Assembly (NCBI RefSeq): GCF_029227915.1
Contig: NC_079878.1
Span: forward strand, 6,262,001-6,326,000
Length of the DNA: 64,000 nucleotides
Source of the DNA: Hydractinia symbiolongicarpus
Taxonomy: Eukaryota > Cnidaria > Hydrozoa > Anthoathecata > Hydractiniidae
Direction: 5' to 3'
The notes beneath the pieces were generated by a model. The model was not told the origin of the DNA. It saw nothing but the letters and a program-made list of their open reading frames with translations, and made no database searches. Below are positions 1 to 13,400 of the stretch, piece by piece. Within the stretch, counting starts at the first letter, position 1; the number at the start of each line of letters is the position of its first letter. Both the position numbers and the translations under genes were made by a program.

Positions 1-16
1 TGATAAAGCCTAATAA

Positions 17-2250
<2,234 letters not shown>

Positions 2251-4053
2251 TGACAACGCGTTTTATTGATTGATTGTTGATTTTATAAATTTCTGTCATG
2301 ACAATTTGTTAAAGAGAAAGTTGTTTAATCTAACGATTACGCCTGTATATAGTAGTGCTAACAAAGCTTTTTAATAGTTTTTTGTTTTTTCTACATAAAT
2401 GTAATGCAAATCTATCCTTTCAGTGAAACGAGGTTTACAGGAATGCTGTGCTGTAGTAGGTGGTTTATAACTACCAGTCAAAAGTTCCACGAGAAGTTGC
2501 TCTTCGCAGCTACCATTTTTTGCTCAAATACAGCGAGCATTTTAATATAGAGATCTTGCTTTCGCAGAGAAGGTATATATTAGTATTCTATGAAATACAC
2601 TTAGACTCGCGTACCCGTGCGATAGTACAAATTTACTGATTCTATCTGGCTCAATTTCTATGTAAGCCGTATGAGGATAGATCAGCCCAACAAATGATTT
2701 TAATTCCTTGCAAATGCAGAAATTACCTCAATGGTACAAATTATTTGCGAGATGTATGGTCCCGAGATGCATTATTTTGCGGAAAATATTTTTGCATATT
2801 ACTACATTGTTCCAAAATTTGCAGAGTTTATAGCATAATATAGACATGATAAATAAAAATTGAAAAAAAAAACTGAGCTAACCCACAAATTTTGAAGTTG
2901 TTCACTCTTCCATAAAATAACCCAAAAATAATTTTTAAGTTAACTTCCCCAAGCTGATCACGTTCAAAATGAAAATTCAAAATGAAAGTCCCCAGGACCT
3001 GCTATATCCTTTGTATGTTTGCTGATCAACTTTTGTGCAGCTGTTGCGCAGCAAAATTTAGGATATTGGAAACCAAGCTTAATACGCTGCATTATTTTGC
3101 CTTTCGATTTGCGTGAAAACTGGGGAATATAAGCAACACCGCCTCGCAATGTAACTTACGCGTGCAATTCATCACCGAGGTTCTCTCTTTTGCACAGAGG
3201 CGGCGGAAAAATCCAAAGCGTTTCGGTTCCGTAACTTCCGAATTAAAATGGCGCAGAAAAAATACGAAACGACTTTAACTTTCAATATTGTTTTATTTAA
3301 ATCTTGTGTTTCTTATTTTACTTTATATCTAAGCTTGCTTTATAGTTAGCTAAGATAGCTTCATAGAAAATATTTATCTGCTGAAAACGTAGCCAGTTAG
3401 CTAGCTGCGTTTACTGGGAAAGAAAACAGCGTCTCAAAAAAATGAACGACTTATTTATTTTTATTCTAGTTAAATAACCGTACATACTAAAAAGGGTAAC
3501 ACCCCAGAACAAGCTAGAACAACCTGGAACGATCTAGAACAACCTGAGAACAAGCTGAAACAACCTAAAACAAGCTAGAACCACCTAAGAAATATAACAA
3601 CCAAAAATATAAGACTATCTCTGTATCGATTCTGTAAATAAATCTGGGTTTCTAGCAAGAATATTTCCGCCATGTTTTCCGCTCGCCAAGTTATGTGGGA
3701 TTCCCTTAGTTTAGTACAACAACAGCATTAACCGTCCCTGTATTTTTACCCCTAATTTGTTTCAAAATATATTTTAAGAGTAGCAAAGCATGCCTTTATT
3801 CATGCAATGCTCCATCACAACATTTCTTTAATTCAAAATTTTTATTTTATTACAGATTTTAATAATGTATATATATAGCTAAATAGACAACTTTCATTGT
3901 GATGCGTGTTGTTTATAATCCCCAGACCTCTTACGCAAATTGACAGGCAAAATAATGCAGGTGGTAATCATAATTTATGCAGCATAATTAAATCTAAAAT
4001 TCTTTAAATGTGAATATTTTGAGAATGAAAAGAGCTTTTTAAAAAATTTAAAA
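2251..4053. other. Intergenic, SRSF10-like 3' flank; no gene seen
   Basis: AT-rich sequence without a convincing coding region. It holds the SRSF10-like 3' UTR. A slightly GC-richer patch at about 3160-3260 includes an ATGGCGCAG that leads nowhere. A short tandem repeat is listed separately. Confidence 0.6.
3508..3592. repeat. Short tandem repeat, about 10-11 bp unit
   Basis: Alternating AACAAGCTAG and AACAACCTGG-like units, about eight in a row, imperfect. Non-coding. Confidence 0.7.
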
Positions 4054-4582
4054 CATGGTATATTAATGACCCTCTTCCAATCTGATCTAGACTGTGTTAA
4101 ATCTAAAGCTAAATTCCTGCCAAGTCTTTCTCAGTCTACCTCTGGGTTTTGCCCTAGGAACTATTTCCGCGTCCATGTCTCACTACCACACAACATACAC
4201 TTCTTACACTGGCCTCATACAACCTACCTTTTACCCCAATTGACAAGACTCTGCTAGCTAACAAAGGAAGTAACTCTCCAATCTTTTTCCAAGCAGAACC
4301 TATCCTGAAGTAAAACTTATAACACCCCCTTCACTACCCAACATAAGAGAAGTTCTCAACTATCTCTAACGAGCCACTGTTGTACTTCATTAACACTGGA
4401 AATACTTTATTGTCTATAATCTCACCTTTGCAATGCTTGCATACAAACGGAATGTTAGCTGTTAACCTTCCTCCATTACAACTGCACTTCTTATATACCC
4501 AATGCTTACATGTCTGGCAAAAAAATAAGTTACTACCAAACCCTTTCCTGCATACTCCACAAGGCCACCTTTAATATTACTA

Positions 4583-4733
4583 AACCAGGAAAAATAGTTT
4601 TCAAGTGAAGTAAGGCACTGTATTAGCCTTCTATAACTCTGTTTTGATCATTTTCAAGCAACCTACAGCACTGTTTTACTCTTCTATGATACCGTGTTGG
4701 CAATTTTTAAGCAAACCATGGTGCTGCATTAGC
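4583..4733. repeat. 53-bp tandem repeat, copy A (inside LINE)
   Basis: Two full 53-bp units (4628-4680, 4681-4733) preceded by a partial unit. It sits between the PHD and RT parts of the LINE. The sequence is nearly identical to 6941-7093. Confidence 0.85.
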
Positions 4734-5202
4734 TAATCATGACTTTAGATTTTGCTGCATTTACGCTTAACCCTTTCTCTTCTATCCTTTCTTCCACCTC
4801 ACAAACTTTTCAACTAATTCTTTCATTGACTTCACTATAAGAACCAAACCACCCTTACAATAACTCACAAAGGACTAAGTAGAGAACCCTGATGTACACC
4901 AACATGTACACCAAATTTATCACTAAGTGAATTGTTAATCCTGACATGACTTCTAACATTGCTGTACATAGACCGTACTATCTTAACTAGCATCAACACC
5001 TAATTTTCTCAGAGCCAAACAAATGACTTTACATGGCACTCTATCAAAATCTTTCTCTAAATCTACAAAGGCAAAATAGAGATTCCTTCTCTTTCTTAAA
5101 TACCTTTCCTGAAGCTGTCTGAGTAAAAATATGCATCTTTAGTGCCACACCCTGGAACAAAACTAAATTGTATCTTTTCTATATCAATTATTTCTCTAAG
5201 TA

Positions 5203-5802
5203 TGTTGTGTTTATATATATATATTCTTGAATCAAAATTCATTGTTTATGTTAGTCCGTAAAATGTAACTTGTCATGTGTAGTGTTACCATTTATCGTTA
5301 TGCCTTGTTTATTCATTTCTTTACTCACTTGTCCAGTCCCGTGTCTCATTGTCTCGTACGTCCCACTTGTATTGTATCATTATGTTTCATCTTAGCTATA
5401 CGTATTGTTTAATTGTTAATTGTTACTTGATCGTGTCATTAGGGATTTCATGTCAATTACTTTATAATACGTTTTTTTTACATTTTCATTCATTCCGTCA
5501 AATCACAAAAACTGAGCAGTCACAAAATAACTTATACAAAAAAGCATCAAACAATTTGTTACACACGTCAAACTTTCAAGAAACATTTTAAGCGTAATTC
5601 AATTTCAAGTCTATCTGGTTTCACACTTGGGCAATCTGGTACGATTATTTAAAAATATATTTCAATTTATTTTGTCAAACGTTTATTAAAACTAAATTTG
5701 TATATATATATTCTTTTAGTTTGAATAACTTAACTTACCATATCATCTCAGTTTTAAAATTGTATTCCGAGCAACCCGACCTTAAAACTGGATAGACCCA
5801 CA
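5203..5802. mobile_element. Solo LTR with 5-bp target duplication
   Basis: A 600-bp block interrupts the LINE within the codons before the RT motif MQFGFVPGRG. It starts TGTTGTG, ends CCCACA, and is flanked on both sides by AAGTA (5198-5202 and 5803-5807). In the uninterrupted LINE copy AAGTA occurs once at this point. It holds no coding sequence. TG...CA ends with a 5-bp duplication are typical of LTR retrotransposons. The family (Gypsy, BEL or copia) cannot be told. Confidence 0.85.
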
Positions 5803-6082
5803 AAGTAACTTATCAATCACTCTTTCAATAACTTTCATTACTTGATCAACCAACTTCAAACTTCTATAGCTACCTCTTTCTAATGCATCACCCTTGCCCT
5901 TGAAACAATTCAATTAACACTTGACTTCCACTCACTCGGAATAGCACCATCCTTTATAATCTGATTAGCAAGACTTATTTTACCATTTCTGCAATAACAC
6001 CTGATACTCCTGCTAATCTTCATTTAACTAATAGCATCCACTACTCATTCAGTCTTGATCTGCATAGCTGGCCCTTATACAG

Positions 6083-6384
6083 ATGATAGATAGATGTGCA
6101 TATTTTACATGGCTAGCCTCACAAATATCGAGGGATATACCCTGTCTATTATTTCCAGGAGGGGCCATGGCGTAGATGGAGAGTCCTAGAGTATTTAATG
6201 CTCATTTTGAGCTACGCAGACCCAATTAGAACCCGCGCTCTACTAGACAACTCCCGGCAACATCCAACGGCCCACACAGTGTGCCATATTCTCAATTTCC
6301 CTCACATGGCTTGGGTTAACCCGGGGCTATGGTAACATTCACTCGCCCATGTTGAATCGCCGTCAAGAGCAATCGAACCCCAGA
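6083..6384 (-). mobile_element. SINE-like insertion in the LINE
   Basis: About 300 bp, GC-richer than its surroundings, splits the LINE at a point that is continuous in the other copy. ACAG occurs on both sides. Read on the minus strand it carries a B-box-like GGTTCGATTGC near its start and ends in a short ATCT repeat, as tRNA-derived SINEs often do. A minus-strand stretch AGCTCAAAATGAGC resembles AGCTCAAATGGGAGC of the SINE at 42184-42370, so the two may share a core. Confidence 0.5.
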
Positions 6385-6905
6385 ACAGCATCATCATTAT
6401 CAGACAAATTATCCTCATCCCAATTATACTCCTTGATAATGACTCTTTCAAGCTAGTGTTTTCTCCTCCTCTGTGCTAGCCAAAACACCTTCATCGTTAC
6501 ATATACACTTCTCACCTGCAACATCTTGATTAGTCTTCTTCACTTGCTTTGCTATCTCGAACACCTCATTGTGCTGGTCTTCCCTTCTTAATACATCTGC
6601 AAATCTGTTTCTCCCTGCTTCTGATTTTTCCTTATACTCTACCGTACGAGCACGATGCTTAGCTTCTAAAAAAATATTTTCACTACCACCTGACTTCCAC
6701 TCTTTCCAAAGTTTCCTCTTTTCCTTTATACACTTTTCAACCTCATTATTCCACCACCAGGTCTGTCTATGGTCTAGCTGGTCCTTTCGTCCATCCACAG
6801 GTATCATCAGAAGCTTCTAGAAGACAATTCTTCAAAGTAGTCCAAGTAATTTCAACATTGTCACTATGACTATACCTCACCTGCTCTACCTCTCAGTGTA
6901 CCAAC

Positions 6906-7401
6906 ATTAACAATAGCTGTACAATATAAATACAAAGTCAAAAAACAGGAAAAATAGTTTTCAAGTGAAGTAAGGCACTGTATTAGCCTTCTATGACTCT
7001 GTTTTGATCATTTTCAAGCAACCTACAGCACTGTTTTACTCTTCTATGATACCGTGTTGGCAATTTTTAAGCAAACCATGGTGCTGCATTAGCCTTTCAC
7101 GGACCTGTTTCAAATTTTTCAAGCAAACTACAGCAGTTTTTTAGCATTATACAGTAATATTTTAGTATTTTTTTATCTATGGTAGATTTTAGTGCCCCAA
7201 AAGTTCATTTCTAGCACAATAAAAAAGTTTGTCTTGCAGGAAAATGCTAAATTTTAAAATTCCTCATGTGAGTCTTTTTGGATTAGCACCATGAGTACTT
7301 ACGCAAGTTACAAATTTACACTATACATTGCATTTTAGTCTCAGAAAAAAGGGAAAGACTTAATTGGTGTTTAAAATGTGAGTTTTGTGCATTTCTTAAC
7401 A
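6906..7401. repeat. 53-bp tandem repeat, copy B, and GCN2 5' flank
   Basis: Units at 6988-7040, 7041-7093 and 7094-7146, with a partial unit before them (about 6955-6987). The rest up to 7401 is AT-rich flank. It holds an acceptor-like TTTTAG at 7333-7338 and a start-stop ATGTGA at 7376-7381. Confidence 0.75.
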
Positions 7402-10400
7402 ATGGCGTATGCTCTTAAAGAAATGCAAGAAGAAGAATTGCAAGCCATACAGGCTATTTACATGGATGATTATGTTGATCATAGCCAAGTATGTTTTTTA
7501 TTTATAGTATCTAATATTGCTACAGAGTTGTCCATTCTTAGAAAGGCTTCTAGAACTTCGTTATGTTTTTAAAAATCCTTAAAAAAGTTTGTTTTGTTGT
7601 TATTCTTACCTTTTGTCTATTAAAATTAAATAATACTTCCATATTTTCGTTCTTATTATTACCCTAATTGATTAAAAGTTTTTCTTTTTTCTGAGGAAAT
7701 AATATCGCTAAATCCAAATGTTGTTACTGTTTACAAAATTTTACCCCTTTTAGGGAAACTTTCCTCCTGAGATAACTTTGAAACTGACTCCACTTCAAAG
7801 TATTGTCAGAAAGGATGTCCATGCAAAATTAGATTTACGAGTAAAATATACCTCTTCGTATCCAAACAAGTATGTTTTTTTATATTCTTTTTTTAAATTC
7901 TGACAGCACTTCCATTGATTATGTGTTCCAAAATATGTGATTTTGTCTCCATGCGTCTCAAGAACTATCAACATCTCAAAAAGATTAATGCTTGGAGTTT
8001 ATTATGAAAATAAAAAATTGCAGTAAAGCATTTGTTTAGGAAGTGTGTTGCTCAAGACAGTGTTTATTACAAAGCCTTAAAAATTAACTATGGCAATAAC
8101 CACAGAGAAGAGAAACATGCAATTTCTTTCTGTGCTGTTATTTTAAAGCTTTCCATGTACTGTACCGTTTCTTGTGTGACTATTTTATCCATATTGTTAT
8201 GTTTTTTTGTGGTTTTATTAATATTCATAAGAACATGTAGTTGAAGGTTTTCTTTGTCTTAGTTTCCAAAGGGATATCTAATTCTGTTTATGTTTAGCCC
8301 TCCTGTGTTAAAGTTGGAGAACAGCAAAGGAATATCAAATGAACAATTAAGTAAACTCAAAACTGACTTGGATAAAATGGCAATTGATTTGTGCGGCGAG
8401 GTAAAAACTATATATGCCTTTGTTCTACCTATGATAATTTATTGGTATTTGCCATGACTAATGATTATGCCATGCTACGTAATTTTAAGTAAAAATTCTC
8501 TATGCTGCCTTACTAATCTCCTATGAAGGATATGCTAATCAGGCCCATCAATAAGGGGCAAGCACTTGCCCTTGCGCACGCAAAGACGTAACAAATGAAA
8601 TGGGATAATAGCTGAGTCTTTATTGAAAGTTTGGCTGGCTGGTGATTATGATTTCCAAACTTGGGATACTCTGAGTTTGTTTTATAAGGAAGAAAATAGT
8701 GTCCACAGGATAAAACATGTACCTTAATATAACTGCGTACACGATACATATATAAATAAGTGCTCCTATTACGATTTTTACACTGTCTCTACAACACAAT
8801 CCAGGAGAACATTTTTTTCTTTTGTCTTAATGTTATTCCAATGTACTTATATCATTGCAATCACATTGAGCACATTGAAATGATTTGCATCTGGTAATAG
8901 AGCAGTATGGCAGGTATCATTTGTATGTGGTATTGACATGTATTTCACAATCTAGTACCCAGGGCTTAATTATTAATTGCTGTTGATGATAATTTTCTTT
9001 TTTATCTTTGCTACATACATTCAAGCAACCAAAAATTTAAAAAATAAATTAGAAATACAATTATTAATAAGACATATGCTACTATCCATCCATCCATCCA
9101 TCCATCCATCCATCCATCCATCCATCCATCCATCCATCCATCCATCCATCCATCCATCCATCCATCCATCCATCCATCCATCCATCCATCCATCATTGCT
9201 GCAATTCATTTTATCCTACACAATGTGATTGCCAAATATAAATGGATGACAAATTATGTAAACATTAGAGAAGAATCTTCCATACATTGCTGTTATAGAC
9301 AACCTGTAATAATTATTATGTTGTTTATTTTTACGCCAAAGAAAACATAAATATTATATATTTTAGGTTTAACCCTAATGAAACCTGACTGACAATAAAA
9401 AACTTTCTCAACATTAGTTTTAATACCAGATAAAAAATCTAAATTTTAACACTTAGATCAAATGATTATTATGAGGTGTGTCTTGTTAGTTTTGTTTTTC
9501 ATTTTTCTGATCTTTACTTTAAAAGAAACATTCTGGATGACATTGAACTGTGTTTTGAATAAGTTTGTAAAATAAAATAAAGAAAGAAATAACAAAGTAG
9601 ATGAATTTAAAAAATTGTAAATTTTTTATCTATGTGATTTTTTACATACGTAAAAAAAATTAACAAAATGTGACATCGTGTGGGAACGTGATTGCATAGG
9701 TAGTCTTATTGAGATATCTGATTTACAGTAACAAGGGACATATTTAAGTTTTGAAATAAGAATTATTTTAAATGGAATAATGCTAACGATATATCGTTTC
9801 GTCCATGTCTCATCCACCTTCACCTTCGCATTGGTAAAGGATCCCATGGCTAGATATCAGCTTTGAACAGCTGTTACCAAAGGGGCATTTTGAAGATATG
9901 TTAGCCTACTTAATTCTTCATTTGAGTCAGGAGCCAGTGGATTAGCTAGGACGTACAGGTTGGCCTTGAATAGGCTTTCGTTGGTTAATTTTAATTTTCT
10001 AGTTAACACTAGAACAAAAATGCTTATTATTCCTGGGGTGCTTGATCATTATGTTTCTTAGAAAAGTAGATCACTAGGATTTTAAACGTAACAATCTTGC
10101 AATTGTCAGGTTTCAAAACATTATTTGAAGTGCTGATCTTCTTTTGAAAAAAAAATAAAATTAGAAAAAGATTGTTGACAATAACGAAATATTATTTTAA
10201 GTAATGATTTTGATGATACATTGTAAGCGTTGTCCTTATTTATAGCTTTTTCTGCTTACTGGCTAATATTGGCTATTTATGTTAGGTTGGTTGGTTCTGG
10301 TTAAAAAAGTAACAACCTGTTGTTGCAAAATATGATTTAACCAGATTTTTATATTTCACATTACCATTTTGATGCTAGTTAGACTGTTTGTAACTGTCAT

Positions 10401-13400
10401 AGATTAATTCTGTAAGGAACTGTTATTTTAATTTACTGTGTTCAGTTACAAGTAGTTAATGGAGGGTGTTTATATTTAGGATTAACTCAGGACAAGCAGT
10501 GGCTTGATAGAATTGTTTATGTCCATTTTTTAGGTTATGATATTGCAACTTGCTCAATTTATCCAATCGTTTTTGCACCAGCACAATGTACCCAACCTTT
10601 CTTTCTTTGAACAAATGCTTGCTAATCAGCAAAAACAAGAGGAGTTAATGTTTCAAGAAAAACAAATAAAAGAGAAAGCAAAAGTGGCAAAAGATAGAGA
10701 ACGTGAACAAGATGTTGTAAGTACTTTTTGTATTAACTTTTACCCTTATGAATTTAAACATAACTTATTTAATTAAAATAAATATTGAAATTTAGAAGAG
10801 ACAAGTGAAAGAGGAACTTCAAAAAAGAGATGAAGTGCTAAAGCAGGAGAAGAAAAAACGACAGGTTTTAATCATGCTGCTGCATGACAAAACAACTTTT
10901 AAGTGTAAAACCATCTTGTCTTTACACAACTTGTCATATACTAATTTACTTTAGGTATCCTTATCACAATCTCCTGGCAATAGTGGATCGAACTATTTTG
11001 AAGTAGTTGATATGCCTCAAAGAAGAGGATCCTTTACCTGTTTGTTAGCAAAAGAACACAAAATTTCTGTTGTTATTTTTCGAAATTCACAAGATGAAAG
11101 AAAGGTGTTTTGCAGTTCCTGCATTGGTAGGCCTCTTAAACACGTTCGAATATTTTGCTACTTCCTTTGCAAGACAATTTTTGTTATCCGTAAAGAAGAA
11201 ATGAAAAGCCTTGCTCCATCAGTAATGAGTGGTAATAATTTTTAAATTTTTTTTTGCAAGGTCATTTTTTTGATGGTGCTTGTACGATGACTGCAATTGA
11301 TGAAAGCACCGGAAAATTAATGTCAATATCGGAATGGAAAGTGAAGTTCCCAACTGAACAAAAAAAGGTTTATTTTTCCAACGAAGAAACCTCTGATGCA
11401 ATAGCTAAGCAGGTGAATTTATTCTATATAATTCAGTAAAAAAAAATGTTGAAAAATTTATTTCTAAAAATCAATATAGTAACTCACTAATCTTTGTTAC
11501 AAATGCTGCTTCAATGTTCCTGGCCCTAAAAACTGTCCTGATATCCTCATTTGTTCTACCTGTGTTATTTAAGCCTTATTAATATTGTTTCAAAATAACT
11601 CAAATACCAACTAAGGTCTTTTGCAAATTTAAAATTTTCTAGCAAAAAAAGTGTCCACCAATCACGATAGTGTAGCTAGCTGGTTTAAACTTTTGTTATG
11701 TTCAGACCATTGTGTTTAAGCATTGTGCTCCAAAATTAGTTAAAAAGGAAAATTTTGGAGCCTTTATAAAGTTCTCAATTTTAAAAAGTTGTTACTTTTT
11801 ATAACAGTGTATTATAAAAATATACTTTTTTGTTACATCGTTTAATTTATTTTCTGGTCTGCTCACTCCATTCCTTAATGCGGAAAACCCTTTTTTCCCC
11901 ATAATGTTACAAGTCATGTACATAACAAAGATAAAGATGAAAATTATTTTGGAATTCAAAGTTCTTTTTAGTTATTTCTTACATTTTAGATCAATAGCAT
12001 TGAACAAGAATTTTACTTCTTGAAGAGCAAACTATCATGCAGAGGAGCTTTACTTTATCATTCACTGCATATTGAAAGAAACGGAAAAAATGTTTCAGCA
12101 AAGGTTTGTTTGGATTGTAGCACATTTAATTCGCCACTGCATTCAGAATTTATCACTGCTCAATGTCAATGTTAAAAGCCTGATCTTAAGCTGAATTTCC
12201 ATTAAACTGCATGTATGGAAAGTAAAAATTTCAATCTCCTTATAAGAATTACAGAACCAAAAAAAGTGTCAATCATCATGTAATGTAAAGCTTCGAAAGT
12301 GTTTTGCCACATATAAAACACATATATGTAATATTTGAGTAACACACAATACGTTAGTGATGAACTCAGATAGTTTATCCGGATGGTGTATATACATAGG
12401 CGAATATTTGCTATGATAAATATTCACCTATGTATACACAACATCCGGATAAACTATCTAAGTTCATCACTAACATATTGCTGCACTTAGTGTAGTGGGT
12501 TCGTCTGCGGCTCCCAGTTTAGAGGACCGCGGACTGAAATTTTATGACTTTGCATGTTATACATACTAGAAATTTATTTCAAAAAAATGTTTTTCAAACT
12601 TTTTTTAAGGTTGTAGCAAGGGTCATGCGAGACCAATCATTCAAGATTTTCAAGTTTGTTTCTGTAATTGTTTAGAATGTTAAGAATATTATTTTTATAT
12701 AAATCCTATTGTTTTTACCCACATTTTCATCCTGCAAAATACTTCATTTTTTTAAAAAAAAATTTATTTGTAGCTATTAATGGATGCTATAACTGGCCCT
12801 CCGTTATCTAGTTTCTTGCAAGACGGTGGCTTATCAATCTCACTTCTTCAAAGCTTTTGTGCACAGCTAGTGGAAATCCTCTCATTTTTTCATAGTAAAT
12901 CTATTGTACACAGAGACCTGAATGTGAGTAACCTTCCATAGTTTATTGTCAAATCTGATGTTTATATTGAAAGTTGTTACTTTAATCCCTACTTTTAACA
13001 CACTGACGAAGATATTGGAGAAAAATATATTTGATTATATTAATACTGATTTGTGATGTGACAGACCTCTCAACAGGTATAAATTTTTTTGTGGGAATAA
13101 ATTTTTGTGTAACTTTTTTTGAGAGAAAAAAATAATTTCGTGATAAGATGGATATCTTTGCATGTTGTTGCCAAACTTATATTTGCAATTAGAAGCTCTC
13201 ACCATAAATGCAGAACTAATGCTTACATTTAAAAAGGGAGAAAAATACATATATCCTAATCTTGCATTTTGAATATTTTTCAAGGAAAATGAAAACAAAA
13301 GTGTTTTCACAACATAGTATCAAAATTCAATATTGAGTATAATACATATTGCTTTACTTATCGTCTTCATAAATTTTAAATATTTTTGTAATTCAGTGTT

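Larger units (their letters stand above)
4054..6905 (-). mobile_element. Decayed RTE-like LINE copy with nested insertions
   Basis: Reads as the reverse complement of the LINE at 48590-51528 of this window. From left (3' end) to right: the region next to the 3' tail (4054-4170), the RT C-terminal part and PHD finger (4170-4580), RT core (4735-6060), and the connector upstream of RT (6440-6905). The connector still has a 119-codon open stretch at 6448-6807. Three inserts interrupt it: a 53-bp-unit repeat (4583-4733), a solo LTR (5203-5802) and a SINE-like block (6083-6384). The last 60 or so bases before the tail are missing and the 5' end is truncated. Stops and indels make it inactive. Confidence 0.85.

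Noticed and set aside
3238-3330. ATGGCGCAG start in a GC-richer patch, possible first exon
   Set aside because: The frame gives hydrophobic low-complexity sequence with no domain, and no donor fits GCN2 or any other gene.
8977-9228. Open frames of repeated Ile-His-Pro-Ser or Met-Asp-Gly-Trp
   Set aside because: Pure translation of the (CATC)n microsatellite.
12480-12545. tRNA-like sequence AGTGTAGTGGGTTCGTCTGCGG
   Set aside because: Only an A-box-like stretch; no B box at the right distance and no acceptor stem.
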